Of a stretch of DNA of 44,556 bases, positions 32,905 through 41,185 are shown one piece after another. The stretch comes from Chloroflexota bacterium. GTDB lineage: Bacteria; Chloroflexota; Dehalococcoidia; GIF9; UBA5629. The position numbers were made by a program, and so were the translations under genes. The stretch is taken from contig VGNX01000011.1 in assembly GCA_016865855.1 (NCBI GenBank), forward strand, positions 1 to 44,556. Direction: 5' to 3'. The notes beneath the pieces are model-generated. The model ran no database searches. It was not told the origin of the DNA and was given only the letters and a program-made list of their open reading frames with translations. Position 1 is the first letter of the stretch, and each line of letters opens with the position of its first letter.

Positions 32905-32947
32905 TCAGTGAACAATCCCTCAGAAAGTGGCAGTTTTTAGCAATACT

Positions 32948-33826
32948 TCACTTTTCGGGCATTTTTGAAATCCGGTCAAACTCGTCTCTCAGCTTTTTAT
33001 ATGATTTATCCAAATCAGCCGCTCTATCCACGGTATTCTTTAGATGAGTCTCATAAAGCAGGCGCCACTTATCATCGATGTCAGCAAACCCGCGTGAAAC
33101 CTTGATGAGGTCATTTTTAACCTCTTCGGCCTTTTCTGAAAGCTTTTTAGCATGAACTCCGGCTTTAATCAGTTCAATCTTAGCTGAAAGGGTCAGCGGT
33201 GATACCACTTGAACACCACGCTCTCTACCATAGTGTAACAGCATTTCATAAGCCTCGTTCAGTAAGAAATAGTAAACGCTTTCAGACGGAATATAAGCAA
33301 AAGCAAACTCGGCAGACCCTTTATCGGGACATACATAATCGCCAGCTATCTTATCAAGGCAATACTTAACATCGGCGATAAATTCCTTCTTCAATCTCTG
33401 TTTCTCCGCAGAATCCTCTGCCACCAACATCTTCCCGTAGTTATCCAGGGAGAACTTAGAATCTATGCAGATAATTCCTTCCGTTGATTTTATATGGGCA
33501 TCAGGCCTCTTACCGTCGAAAATCGCCTCCCTGATACCAAACATATCTGGTGGGAGCTGGTCCGACAAAATGGTCTCCAGAGCCAGTTCACCAAAGGACG
33601 CTCTTTCCTTGGGCACCCGGAGCATTTGTTCAAACGACCTGTAGCTCTGTCTGATGTCATTAGCATGACTCGCTATAGTACCTATTTTTTGGTCCAACCC
33701 CAATTCTGTCCAGGTGCTTGATATAACATTTTTCAGGTCGGACGGCTCCACCCTTCTACTTCTGAGGACAAGAAAAATCAATACACCTAAAAGCAATAAA
33801 ACAATCACAAGCAGGATTTCAATCAT
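32948..33826 (-). CDS. rmuC: DNA recombination protein RmuC
   Basis: It has an N-terminal membrane helix (residues 4-20, LLVIVLLLLGVLIFLVL) and then the RmuC nuclease-like domain: GELALETILSDQLPPDMFG, RPDAHIKSTEGIICIDSKFSLDNY and AEFAFAYIPSESVYYFLLNEAYEML. At 292 aa it is much shorter than E. coli RmuC (475 aa) because the long coiled coil after the membrane helix is largely missing. RmuC limits inversions at short repeats, which is notable in so repeat-rich a genome. It is the last gene of yebC-ruvC-ruvA-rmuC. Confidence 0.9.
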   Translation of the reverse strand: MIEILLVIVLLLLGVLIFLVLRSRRVEPSDLKNVISSTWTELGLDQKIGTIASHANDIRQSYRSFEQMLRVPKERASFGELALETILSDQLPPDMFGIREAIFDGKRPDAHIKSTEGIICIDSKFSLDNYGKMLVAEDSAEKQRLKKEFIADVKYCLDKIAGDYVCPDKGSAEFAFAYIPSESVYYFLLNEAYEMLLHYGRERGVQVVSPLTLSAKIELIKAGVHAKKLSEKAEEVKNDLIKVSRGFADIDDKWRLLYETHLKNTVDRAADLDKSYKKLRDEFDRISKMPEK

Positions 33827-33841
33827 CGTGTCCCTTCCTGA

Positions 33842-34426
33842 CTACGTCCTGGATAGCTGGCTCAAAGCCAGCTTGACCTTCTCTTCCAAATCCATATCCT
33901 GAGAAGCAGGCAGATTGGAGACAGCCTGAGTAGCTTCTCTCAAGGAATAACCAAGGTTGGTCAGAGCGGCCACTACATCGGTATCCTCTTGTGTCAAAAC
34001 CGGGGTAACAGCCCCTGCCCATCCCTTCTCCAGCTTTCCCTTCAACTCCAACACTATGCGCCCGGCGATTTTCTTCCCAATGCCAGGCACCTGAGTAATA
34101 AGGTCAATATTGCCGCTGACTATAGCTGAAGCCAGTTGCTCAGCATTGAACGTGGAAAGCAGCGCCAGGGCTGCCTTAGGACCTATACCCGAAACAGAAA
34201 TGAGATTTTGAAAAAGTCCCAACTCATCAGCTGAAGCAAAGCCATAAATAGCAATATTGTCTTCTCTTAAGTACAAATGGGTATGCAGATGGACCTTGTC
34301 ACCAACAGCCCCAAGTCGACTCAAAGTAGAGCCGGGAACATAAACTTGAATGCTAAGCGGTCCAACTTTGACCACCGCTGAATCAATCCCTCGACTCTCC
34401 AATATACCTTCTAAGGCGACTATCAT
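33842..34426 (-). CDS. ruvA: Holliday junction branch migration protein RuvA
   Basis: It binds four-way junctions and loads RuvB. It has domain I (GILESRGIDSAVVKVGPLSI), helix-hairpin-helix domain II (ISVSGIGPKAALALLS about residue 78 and ITQVPGIGKKIAGRIVLELK about residue 113), and the C-terminal RuvB-binding domain after residue 145 (DVVAALTNLGYSLREATQAV). At 194 aa it is normal. It lies 4 bases after ruvC. ruvB is not in the window. Confidence 0.95.
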   Translation of the reverse strand: MIVALEGILESRGIDSAVVKVGPLSIQVYVPGSTLSRLGAVGDKVHLHTHLYLREDNIAIYGFASADELGLFQNLISVSGIGPKAALALLSTFNAEQLASAIVSGNIDLITQVPGIGKKIAGRIVLELKGKLEKGWAGAVTPVLTQEDTDVVAALTNLGYSLREATQAVSNLPASQDMDLEEKVKLALSQLSRT

Positions 34427-34430
34427 CTAA

Positions 34431-34928
34431 TTACTTGCTTCCGGCCAACAGCCGCTCAATATGTCTCTGATGAAGGTGGCAGATGGCAACAGCTAAGGCA
34501 TCAGCAGCATCGCTGGGCTGAGGCGGCTGAGCCAGCCCAAGCTGAAGCCTCACCATCTCCTGCACCTGTTCCTTGTCGCTACCGCCATAATTGGTCACTT
34601 GTTGCTTTACCTGCGTCGGCAAATAGCGAAAAATCGGCAAATTCTTATTGGCCGCGGCTAAGATGGCTATTGCCTGAGCCCTACCTACAGCTAAAGCTGA
34701 GCGAGCATTTCCGGCCACAAATGGTTCTTCAATAGCTACTTCGTCTGGTCGGTAGCGAGCTACAATTTCAACAAGTTTTTTGTACAAAGAGGACAGCCGT
34801 CGTTCTACAGGGATTTTAGAAGGCAGGCTCAAAGCCCCGCAAGCAACCATCGTCATCTCAACCCCCTCCTCATCCACAACGCCATAGCCCAGATTCAAAG
34901 TGCCCGGGTCAATGCCGAGAACACGCAT
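34431..34928 (-). CDS. ruvC: crossover junction endodeoxyribonuclease RuvC
   Basis: It resolves Holliday junctions as a dimer with an RNase H fold. Catalytic acidic residues are at D7 (MRVLGIDPGTLNLGYG), in VAIEEPFVAGNARSALAVG (about residue 66) and in PSDAADALAVAICH (about residue 140). At 165 aa it is typical. It starts two bases after the yebC stop and is read in one operon with yebC, ruvA and rmuC. Confidence 0.95.
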   Translation of the reverse strand: MRVLGIDPGTLNLGYGVVDEEGVEMTMVACGALSLPSKIPVERRLSSLYKKLVEIVARYRPDEVAIEEPFVAGNARSALAVGRAQAIAILAAANKNLPIFRYLPTQVKQQVTNYGGSDKEQVQEMVRLQLGLAQPPQPSDAADALAVAICHLHQRHIERLLAGSK

Positions 34929-34930
34929 AG

Positions 34931-35683
34931 CTACGCCTGAGCCCGCAGCTTCTCCAAGACAGTCTCGGAGTAATCGAGATTTGCAGAGACATGCTGAATA
35001 TCATCCAACTCTTCCAGATGGTCCAGCAGCTTCAGAGTTTGAACGGCTTCTTTCTCGTCCAAGACCACCGTGCTCTTAGCCACCCGCTGAACTTCAGCCG
35101 AAACCGGAGGCTTAATTTGCTCCACCGCTCGTCGCACAGCCTCTAAATTTTGTGGCGTGGTGTGAATCTCGAGATAGCCCTTTTCCTCTTTAACATCATC
35201 GGCACCAGCATCTATGGCCGCCAAGGCCAGCTTTTCAACATTCACACCATCAGTTTCTACGGTGATTACGCCTCTATTCTCAAATATCCAGGCAACACTA
35301 CCGCTGGCACCGAGGCTGCCGCCATGTCGAGAGAACAGACTGCGCACCTCCTGAAGAGTGCGATTGCGATTATCGGTCAACGCCTCTACCAGAACCGCTA
35401 CGCCGTTAGGCCCGTAGCCCTCAATGGTTACCTCAGAAAGGCTCGACACCCCAAGCTCACCACTGCCTCGCTTTATCGCCCGCTCGATGTTCTCAGACGG
35501 CATGTTTTTGTCGCGGGCTTTCTGTATCGCCAAACGCAGACGGAAGTTGGACTCGGGGTTAGGCCCACCCTCCCGCACCACCATTATAATCTCACGGGTA
35601 AGTTTAGTGAATAGCTGCCCTCGTCGGGCATCAGCTACCCCTTTCTGACGCTTAATTTGCGCCCACTTAGAATGCCCTGACAT
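34931..35683 (-). CDS. yebC: YebC/PmpR-family transcriptional regulator / translation factor
   Basis: It is a 250-aa protein with the family start MSGHSKWAQIKRQKGVADAR, RLAIQKARDKNMPSENIERAI (about residue 49), and IEGYGPNGVAVLVEALTDNRNRT (about residue 85). YebC proteins bind DNA near ruvC operons, and some ease ribosome stalling at proline runs. Its place before ruvC is the widely conserved bacterial order. It heads the minus-strand repair operon. Confidence 0.96.
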   Translation of the reverse strand: MSGHSKWAQIKRQKGVADARRGQLFTKLTREIIMVVREGGPNPESNFRLRLAIQKARDKNMPSENIERAIKRGSGELGVSSLSEVTIEGYGPNGVAVLVEALTDNRNRTLQEVRSLFSRHGGSLGASGSVAWIFENRGVITVETDGVNVEKLALAAIDAGADDVKEEKGYLEIHTTPQNLEAVRRAVEQIKPPVSAEVQRVAKSTVVLDEKEAVQTLKLLDHLEELDDIQHVSANLDYSETVLEKLRAQA

Positions 35684-35756
35684 GCCACACGCTCAACTTA
35701 ATTTTACCACCACAACCACCAAGAATAAAGCATTACAATAACGAGCTTCTTTTCAT

Positions 35757-35868
35757 ACCCCCTTTCCCTCGGCGGGAGGAAGGGTGGGCAGGCATCCAGC
35801 AGAAGATTTACTCTTCGCTGGGATATGGGGAATGGGAGAGGAATAAGGTGAGGGTGAAACCATCAGAT
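35757..35868. repeat. imperfect palindromic intergenic repeat
   Basis: It contains a stem CCAGC-A-GAAGA / TCTTC-GCTGG around TTTAC (35798-35823), flanked by purine- and pyrimidine-rich tracts (CCCCCTTTCCCTC and GGGGAATGGGAGAGG). There is no gene. It lies upstream of yebC and of the gene at 36140. Confidence 0.45.
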
Positions 35869-35981
35869 TGCTAAACACTACCGCAAGTCTAGCAGAAAGC
35901 CTTCTGGATAACTGCAATTCCGCAAATGACATTTAGTGATATAATTCTTGGTAAAAGTTAAATAACCAAAGATTTTTACCT

Positions 35982-36071
35982 TGTCACCCTGAGCGACAAC
36001 GAAGGGTCTCTAGATTCTTTGCGGAGTTTATCCTGAGCCGTAAAAGATTCTTCGCTACGCTCAGAATGACA
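35982..36071. repeat. TGTCA..CTGAG inverted repeat
   Basis: TGTCACCCTGAGCG..GAAGGGTCTCTAGA is on the left and AAAGATTCTTCGCTACGC..CAGAATGACA on the right. The outer ends match the 7648-7740 copy. The inner middle differs and contains TTTATCCTGAGCCG, a third partial copy of the end sequence. Confidence 0.65.
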
Positions 36072-36139
36072 AATAGCGAAGGTCACAGAATGACAGATAT
36101 GATTAGAACACTCGCAATTGGATACGCAGCTAGAATAAA

Positions 36140-36673
36140 ATGCTTGAAGAACTCATTAATCTAGGCATTGCCAAGGAACTCATAGTCGTCATTATATCAG
36201 CCCTGCCTGTGGTAGAGCTTCGTGGTGCTTTGCCGGTAGCCATAAACCTGTTTAATATGCCGTGGTATTGGGCTTTCTGCCTAGCTGTCATCGGCAACAT
36301 GCTGCCCGTGCCAATACTTCTATTATTCTTTGAGTCACTAGCCAAAATTGTTAGCAAAGTAGAAATCGGCAGAAGATTGGTAAACTGGGTTCTCGAACAC
36401 ACCAGGCGACACGGAAAACTTATCGAGAGATATGAGCGGATTGGACTCATGCTATTTGTCGCCGTACCACTCCCGTTTACCGGCGCCTGGACAGGCTCAA
36501 TAGCCGCTTTCCTCATGGGCATGAAATTCAACTATTCTTTCTTATCTATTCTCTGCGGAGTGTTAATTGCCGGAGCTATCGTTACCTGTTTGTGCCTTCT
36601 AGGCTGGCTCGGCGCCGCCATTGCCGGCATCGGGCTCAGCATCCTCGCCATACTCGGCTGGTGGAGAGCTTAA
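36140..36673 (+). CDS. small multidrug export family membrane protein (COG2426)
   Basis: It is a 177-aa integral membrane protein with about five helices. It shows the family pattern ISALPVVELRGALPVAINLFNMPWYWAF near the N-terminus, VIGNMLPVPILLLFFESLAK, and VAVPLPFTGAWTGSIAAFLMGM in the middle (re-entrant P-loop-like segments). The Pfam name implies drug export, but activity is poorly documented for the family. It is a single gene after a repeat-rich gap. Confidence 0.85.
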   Translation: MLEELINLGIAKELIVVIISALPVVELRGALPVAINLFNMPWYWAFCLAVIGNMLPVPILLLFFESLAKIVSKVEIGRRLVNWVLEHTRRHGKLIERYERIGLMLFVAVPLPFTGAWTGSIAAFLMGMKFNYSFLSILCGVLIAGAIVTCLCLLGWLGAAIAGIGLSILAILGWWRA

Positions 36674-36735
36674 ACGCTGCCTTGCAACCTGCACAAAAAT
36701 TCCCTATAAAGAGAGAGCGTTGAGCAACTCGTCCC

Positions 36736-36772
36736 TGTCATTGCTTCGGGGCTTATGCCCCTCGCAATGACA
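36736..36772. repeat. TGTCATTGC inverted repeat, short copy 4
   Basis: TGTCATTGCTTCGGGGCTTA and GCCCCTCGCAATGACA form a compact version: the GGGGC..GCCCC stem with both TGTCA ends, without the second half. Confidence 0.7.
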
Positions 36773-36799
36773 AAATAGACAACCTCTACAAAGAGGACT

Positions 36800-36828
36800 T
36801 TGACACATAAACATATATATGCTACCTT
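36800..36828 (+). promoter_or_regulatory. promoter and candidate operator of the RHH-RelE operon
   Basis: A perfect TTGACA at 36800-36805 and TACCTT at 36823-36828 have a 17-base spacer. The spacer contains the exact palindrome CATATATATG (36812-36821). Ribbon-helix-helix antitoxins commonly repress their own promoter at such short palindromes; the operator role is inferred. Confidence 0.6.
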
Positions 36829-36848
36829 GAACTAGGAGATAAGAGACT

Positions 36849-37094
36849 ATGGGAACAAATCTAAAGCGTACGACCATTTTTCTAACCGAGGAGCAGCATG
36901 AGAGGCTCCGACGCTTGGCCTTCGAACAATGCACCTCCATGGCCAAGCTTATTCGTGATGCCACATTAGAGGTCTTGGAGGATGAGGAGGATATCGAGGA
37001 GGGGCTAAAGGCTCTAGCCGATAAGAAAGACACTGTTACTTGGAAAGAATACCGGCGTCGCAGGAAAGAGCGAGAACTTCGCGGTGAGCTATGA
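36849..37094 (+). CDS. ribbon-helix-helix antitoxin
   Basis: It is an 81-aa protein. Residues 5-45 form a ribbon-helix-helix DNA-binding unit (LKRTTIFLTEEQHERLRRLA then TSMAKLIRDATLEVLED). The C-terminal part is acidic, then very basic (EYRRRRKERELRGEL), and is likely the toxin-binding arm. AGGAGAT precedes the ATG. It overlaps the toxin gene by 11 bp. Confidence 0.85.
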   Translation: MGTNLKRTTIFLTEEQHERLRRLAFEQCTSMAKLIRDATLEVLEDEEDIEEGLKALADKKDTVTWKEYRRRRKERELRGEL

Positions 37095-37335
37095 AGTTGA
37101 ACTGAGGCGCGCAGCTCAGAAAGAGTTAGATGTACTATCAGGGCAAGATTACAAAGCTATTGCCAAAATCATTTCCTCTCTGGAGCAAGACCTCCGACCG
37201 CCAAAGGTCAAGAAATTAGCTCAAAGTGGTCTGTGGCGTATCCGTGTGCGACAGTTCAGAATAGTATATGCCATAGATGACGAGGCAAAACTCGTCACGA
37301 TAGTGCGAATCATCAGACGCAGAGAGGACACCTAA
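37084..37335 (+). CDS. RelE/ParE-family toxin
   Basis: It is an 83-aa RelE-fold protein: YEVELRRAAQKELDVLSGQD, IISSLEQDLRPPKVKKLAQS, then GLWRIRVRQFRIVYAIDD and LVTIVRIIRRRED. The Arg-rich G-x-WRIRV-x-x-FRIVY strand is characteristic of ribosome-dependent mRNA interferases of this family. The start is GTG 37084 inside the antitoxin gene. It forms a type II pair with the RHH gene. Confidence 0.87.
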   Translation: MSYEVELRRAAQKELDVLSGQDYKAIAKIISSLEQDLRPPKVKKLAQSGLWRIRVRQFRIVYAIDDEAKLVTIVRIIRRREDT

Positions 37336-37372
37336 AAGAGCCTGTAGAGCAGCAGAAGGAAATAAATCTGGT

Positions 37373-38071
37373 TTGAAGCTCAAAGAAATAGTTGACAGCT
37401 ACATGCAGAAGGTCCCGGAGGTCAAGGACTACTGCGGGCGTTGCCTAAGGACTGAAAGGTGGTACAGTAATGTCGTCCTGATGGTGGTGGACGCAGCTTT
37501 TACTTCAATTGGCTTAAACTACTTCACGGCAGTAGTGCCCAAGGTGGAGAAGTTCAGGAAAGAATTTGTAGAACCAGGAAAGATTCGCACCCTTGAGGAT
37601 TTAGACGCCGCCAATAATAATGAGCTTGAGAGTATTTGGAAAAACAAGCGTTCCTGGCAGATGGCAAAATCTGTTGCTTCTCACCTAGCCAAAATTAAAA
37701 GGGAAAAGGAACTAGATGATAGACAAGCTCTTATCTACTGGGCGAAGCAGGCCAGGCTTCAGGGCTGGGAGCAAGACCCGATAGGGAGAATTAAAGGCGT
37801 CGGCATAAACAGCTTTCAATACCTGAGAATGATGGGCGGCATTGACACGGTAATGCCAGATAAGATAGTGAAGAGGGTTATCGCCGAAATCTTAATTAAG
37901 GCAAACATGGAGATGCCTTCTACCGACATCGAATTTGTCCGTCTCATGGAACGCATGGCACCAGAGGTCGACTATAAAGCTATCGAGCTTTGCTGGATGA
38001 CCTGGCTGATACAGTCAGAAGCCGGCATGAGCCGGATGGAGAAATATTCAAGGCTGCTGCCTAGAATTTGA
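37373..38071 (+). CDS. hypothetical protein with helix-hairpin-helix (HhH-GPD-like) segment
   Basis: It is a 232-aa, largely helical protein. IGRIKGVGINSFQYLRMMGG (about residue 140) followed by DTVMPDKIVKRVIAEI resembles the hairpin and catalytic-Asp stretch of HhH-GPD DNA glycosylases, but no FeS cysteine cluster follows and the N-terminal half is unfamiliar. The start is TTG 37373 after GAAGGAA. It lies 37 bases after the RelE gene on the same strand and could be co-transcribed. A DNA-binding or base-excision role is a guess from the motif. Confidence 0.6.
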   Translation: MKLKEIVDSYMQKVPEVKDYCGRCLRTERWYSNVVLMVVDAAFTSIGLNYFTAVVPKVEKFRKEFVEPGKIRTLEDLDAANNNELESIWKNKRSWQMAKSVASHLAKIKREKELDDRQALIYWAKQARLQGWEQDPIGRIKGVGINSFQYLRMMGGIDTVMPDKIVKRVIAEILIKANMEMPSTDIEFVRLMERMAPEVDYKAIELCWMTWLIQSEAGMSRMEKYSRLLPRI

Positions 38072-38127
38072 TTAAGCTCCTTAGGAGAGTGTTCGGCAAA
38101 GGCCGAAAGGGCTTCCTGAGCTTTCTC

Positions 38128-38204
38128 TGTCATCCTGAGCGAAGCGAAGGATCTGCAAAGCAAAAGCCCAGATTCTTCGGTCGCTTTGCTTCCTCAAAAT
38201 GACA
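38128..38204. repeat. TGTCATCCTGAG inverted repeat
   Basis: TGTCATCCTGAGCGAAGCG..AAGGATCT is on the left and AGATTCTTCGGTCGCTTTGC..TCAAAATGACA on the right. The left arm has CC/GG where the other copies have TT/AA. Confidence 0.65.
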
Positions 38205-38223
38205 GCTTGAGATTGTTTTTCAA

Positions 38224-38350
38224 TGTAGCGGCGAGGCTTTAGCCTCGCTTTGCCCAGAAGAAATTCCCGATTTTTCTGGGATCCTGGGGGCCAAAGCCAA
38301 ATCCTTGATTCACTGAGTGTAAAAGGCGACCCTAAAGGGTCGCAACTACA
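38224..38350. repeat. BIME 12, arms separated by a 76-base insert
   Basis: Arm one is TGTAGCGGCGAGGCTTTAGC..GC (38224-38248) and arm two GGCGACC-CTAAAG-GGTCGC..CTACA (38325-38350). The usual 4-10 base spacer is replaced by 76 bases that carry their own stem, CCCAGAA..TTCTGGG (38253-38280). Confidence 0.7.
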
Positions 38351-38502
38351 TTGAAGACGGAGCATTGATAAACACCCTTTTTTAGCTGGTCATGCCACCA
38401 TTAAAAGCTGGGGTTATCTTCAAGCTGTGGTTCTCCTCTACCTGTGGTATACTACGACAATAAAAGACTTGCCCAATTGCCCTAAACAGAGATAATGAAA
38501 AA

Positions 38503-39768
38503 GTGCCTTCAGAAAGAGTTTTCCGACCTGTTGATTATGTTAAGATAAGCATCTTCGGGGCTGCTTTATCAGTTCTTTGGCCCAGCCTGCACACCATCAT
38601 AATTCCGCTTCGTCTTCTAGAGTTTACTCCCGAAGCCCAGAAGAATACTTACCTGGGTCTCTTGCTCTTCACTGGCTCGATGATAGCCGTGTTTATTCAG
38701 CCCCTTGCTGGAGCACTTAGCGACCGCTTCAGCTCACGTCTAGGCCGTCGGCGCCCCTTTATTCTTGTCGGAACGCTCCTGGCTCTGCTCTTTCTCCCCA
38801 GCATGGGCCTGTCCGGCAGCTTTCTTTTCCTGTTAGCAGGCTATTGCCTACTGCAGATATCTTGTAACATCGCCCAAGGCCCATTTCAAGCCTTTATCCC
38901 GGACTTAGTACCACAGGGGCGGAGAGGAGTGGCATCTGGAGCCAAAAGCCTGTCTGAGGTATTGGCCAGTGTAGCTTTCCTGCGGTTGGTGGCTTACTTC
39001 ATGGATATCTATTCAAGCAACGGTGGTGATATATGGTTGTGGGCAGCAATAGGCTTTCCCGGACTGGTGTTACTGGCGGCGATGATTGCCACCATGCTGA
39101 CAGTGAAGGAGCAGCCATTACCTCCTGGCGAACAACCGACAGCGGCAAAGACCATGGCTGGTGCCTATAAGATTGACGCTAGGGGGCATCCCGGTTTTGT
39201 TTGGTTTCTTGTCTCCCGACTGTTTATTTTGATGGCGATGGTGGTACTTCAGACCTTTGCCCTGTATTTCATCAGAGACGTAATCCATCATCCCAACCCG
39301 GCAGGAGTAACCGCAGACCTTCTGATCACCGTCGGCGTTTTTTTGCTTCTCGCTGTCTACCCTGCGGGACAGCTTTCTGACAGATTCGGGCGTAAACCGA
39401 TTATTCTCCTCTCAGGATTTGTCGGTATCGTCGGTATCTTAGTGCTATTCTTTGCCCGTACCTATACTGGCATGTTGGTCTGTGGTGGTCTTCTCGGGAT
39501 TTCATCGGGTGCTTTCCTTAGTACCAACTGGGCACTGGCTACCGACCTCGTTCCCGCAGGGGAGGGAGCTCGTTACCTGGGTCTGACCAATATAGCCACA
39601 GCCGGAGCTGGAGCGCTAGCCAGGCTCATTGGGCCAGTAATTGACTTCTTCAATGCCCAGCAATCCGGTCTGGGCTATTCGGTCATGCTTCTGGTTTGTG
39701 TCCTCTACTTCGTCCTCGGTTCGGCTGCAGTCATACCGGTCAGGAAAAAGGTAAGGGAAAGTGGCTAA
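38503..39768 (+). CDS. major facilitator superfamily transporter
   Basis: It is a 421-aa membrane protein with twelve predicted helices. The MFS loop-2/3 motif is GALSDRFSSRLGRRRPFIL (about residue 72) and it recurs in the second half as GQLSDRFGRKPIILLSG (about residue 288). The repeat of this motif marks the two six-helix halves. The start is GTG 38503 (an ATG at 38496 is out of frame). Substrate unknown; the family moves sugars, drugs or other solutes with protons. It overlaps the next gene by 8 bp. Confidence 0.85.
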   Translation: MPSERVFRPVDYVKISIFGAALSVLWPSLHTIIIPLRLLEFTPEAQKNTYLGLLLFTGSMIAVFIQPLAGALSDRFSSRLGRRRPFILVGTLLALLFLPSMGLSGSFLFLLAGYCLLQISCNIAQGPFQAFIPDLVPQGRRGVASGAKSLSEVLASVAFLRLVAYFMDIYSSNGGDIWLWAAIGFPGLVLLAAMIATMLTVKEQPLPPGEQPTAAKTMAGAYKIDARGHPGFVWFLVSRLFILMAMVVLQTFALYFIRDVIHHPNPAGVTADLLITVGVFLLLAVYPAGQLSDRFGRKPIILLSGFVGIVGILVLFFARTYTGMLVCGGLLGISSGAFLSTNWALATDLVPAGEGARYLGLTNIATAGAGALARLIGPVIDFFNAQQSGLGYSVMLLVCVLYFVLGSAAVIPVRKKVRESG

Positions 39769-40354
39769 TCCCATGAACCAAACAGGCAACAAGGCAGGAA
39801 AACGCTTTTGGACAAGGGAACGATACCTTCAGATATTAGCTTTGCTCTTCGTACTGGCTCTGTCTGCTTTCCTCATTCTAAACCGTGAGAAAGTGGCAGA
39901 GCTTGGAGTATACGGCTACATCGGCGGCTACCTTGGCGTCTTCCTCATCTCCATCATAACCTGCAGCAGCATAGTGGTGCCCGTGCCCGGCTGGATTTTG
40001 GTAGCAACCATGGCCTTCACTCTGAACAATCCCATCTTAGTAGGAATCGTATCCGGGCTGGGGGGTACAATTGGTGAGATGACCGGCTATCTTCTGGGCT
40101 ATGGCGGCCGGCTGGTTGTGGAAAACGTAGGCATCTACACCAGAATGGTACAGTGGATGAAGCGATGGGGAAGCATCACCATTTTTATCCTCGCCCTGAT
40201 ACCTAATCCATTTTTTGACGTAGCCGGTGCTGCCGCTGGCTCGCTCCGTTTCCCTGTGTGGAAATTTCTCCTCTTCGGCGCTGCTGGCAGGATACCCAAG
40301 CACATATTCTTCGCTTATATCGGCGTTTGGGGTTTGCAATTTCTGCCAATATAG
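39761..40354 (+). CDS. VTT-domain (DedA/SNARE-associated) membrane protein
   Basis: It is a 197-aa protein with about five helices. The VTT core GEMTGYLLGYGGRLVVE lies at about residue 107, followed by RWGSITIFILALIPNPFFDVAGAAAGSLR, the conserved F/I-P-N-P-x2-D-x-x-G pattern. Family members are linked to lipid scrambling and membrane homeostasis. GTG 39761 lies within the end of the MFS gene; ATG 39773 is an alternative. The pair is probably co-transcribed. Confidence 0.85.
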   Translation: MANPMNQTGNKAGKRFWTRERYLQILALLFVLALSAFLILNREKVAELGVYGYIGGYLGVFLISIITCSSIVVPVPGWILVATMAFTLNNPILVGIVSGLGGTIGEMTGYLLGYGGRLVVENVGIYTRMVQWMKRWGSITIFILALIPNPFFDVAGAAAGSLRFPVWKFLLFGAAGRIPKHIFFAYIGVWGLQFLPI

Positions 40355-40517
40355 TCTGAAATAATTACAAACTACCTAAGGACATACTTTTGTAATTCGT
40401 TGCCCAAGCTTGACAATGTTAACTCGGCTAACGTAACTTATACGGACAAGCCTCTGTGAGTTAGCAGAAAAGAGCAGCTGGCAGGAAAAACCCGCATAGC
40501 CACGGAGAGATAAAGCA

Positions 40518-41165
40518 ATGACAGTCAAAAAAACAGACGCGAGACCCTTTGTTATCAAAGTGCCGGAGGAAAGGCTAATGACAGATTTAGAGACCTTCCG
40601 AGAGAAGGCGCTGGAGCTAGGAGCTGCCGCAGCCGAAATAATACGGGCGAGCCGGATTGTTGTAGATGAGCGGGTAAGGTTGAAGTGCACCGTGCCTCGC
40701 TGTCTCCGCGCCGGTGAGACGCCTAACTGCCCACCCTATGCACCGGAGTTAGACGTCGTCCGCAAAGCTTTCGCCAAGTTCTCCTGGGGAATATTACTCA
40801 AAACCCACCTCGAGCCGATGGAAAATTACACCCCAAAAAGTGGACGAGAGCAGAATTTACTTTTCCATAAAAAGTCAGGGGAAATCGTCTATGAGTTAGA
40901 GCGATTGGCCTACAAGCAGGGTTACCATCTGGCTATGGGCCTGGGTGGTGGCTCCTGTAAGGACTATTTGTGCCGTGGCTTAATCTGCCAGTTTCTGGAT
41001 AGCGGCAGATGCCGGTTTCCACTTCGGGCCAGACCGGCTATGGAGGCTATGGGAATTGACGTCGTCGACCTCATCAGCAAAGTAGGCTGGGAGGCTTACC
41101 CGTTATTGGATGACCCCGGCCAGATTCCCTGCGCCATTTCTGTGGGACTGGTTTTGGTATACTGA
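40518..41165 (+). CDS. DUF2284-family predicted metal-binding protein
   Basis: It is a 215-aa Cys-rich protein. The first cluster is CTVPRCLRAGETPNCPPYAP (about residue 56) and the second GGGSCKDYLCRGLICQFLDS with SGRC (about residue 150), then PLRARPAMEAMGIDVVDL. The spacing suggests an iron-sulfur or zinc site. The C-terminal segment about GW-AYPLLD with IPCAISVGLVLVY is typical of the family. Function unknown; relatives occur in anaerobes. It starts ATG 40518 with GGAGA upstream. Confidence 0.85.
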   Translation: MTVKKTDARPFVIKVPEERLMTDLETFREKALELGAAAAEIIRASRIVVDERVRLKCTVPRCLRAGETPNCPPYAPELDVVRKAFAKFSWGILLKTHLEPMENYTPKSGREQNLLFHKKSGEIVYELERLAYKQGYHLAMGLGGGSCKDYLCRGLICQFLDSGRCRFPLRARPAMEAMGIDVVDLISKVGWEAYPLLDDPGQIPCAISVGLVLVY

Positions 41166-41185
41166 AAAACATAGGTGGTGAAGAG

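Larger units (their letters stand above)
32472..32940. repeat. tandem duplication, two units of about 239 bp
   Basis: Units at about 32472-32710 and 32711-32940 are nearly identical over their length, with only a few substitutions and one extra base. Each contains one TGTCATTGC inverted repeat, a unique middle (GACCATTCAGGTCTGTCC) and one BIME. The whole uvrB-rmuC gap is made of this duplication and holds no gene. Confidence 0.85.

Noticed and set aside
32472-32940. CRISPR-like appearance of repeated palindromes
   Set aside because: Only two long near-identical units with no short repeat/unique spacer pattern and no cas gene nearby.
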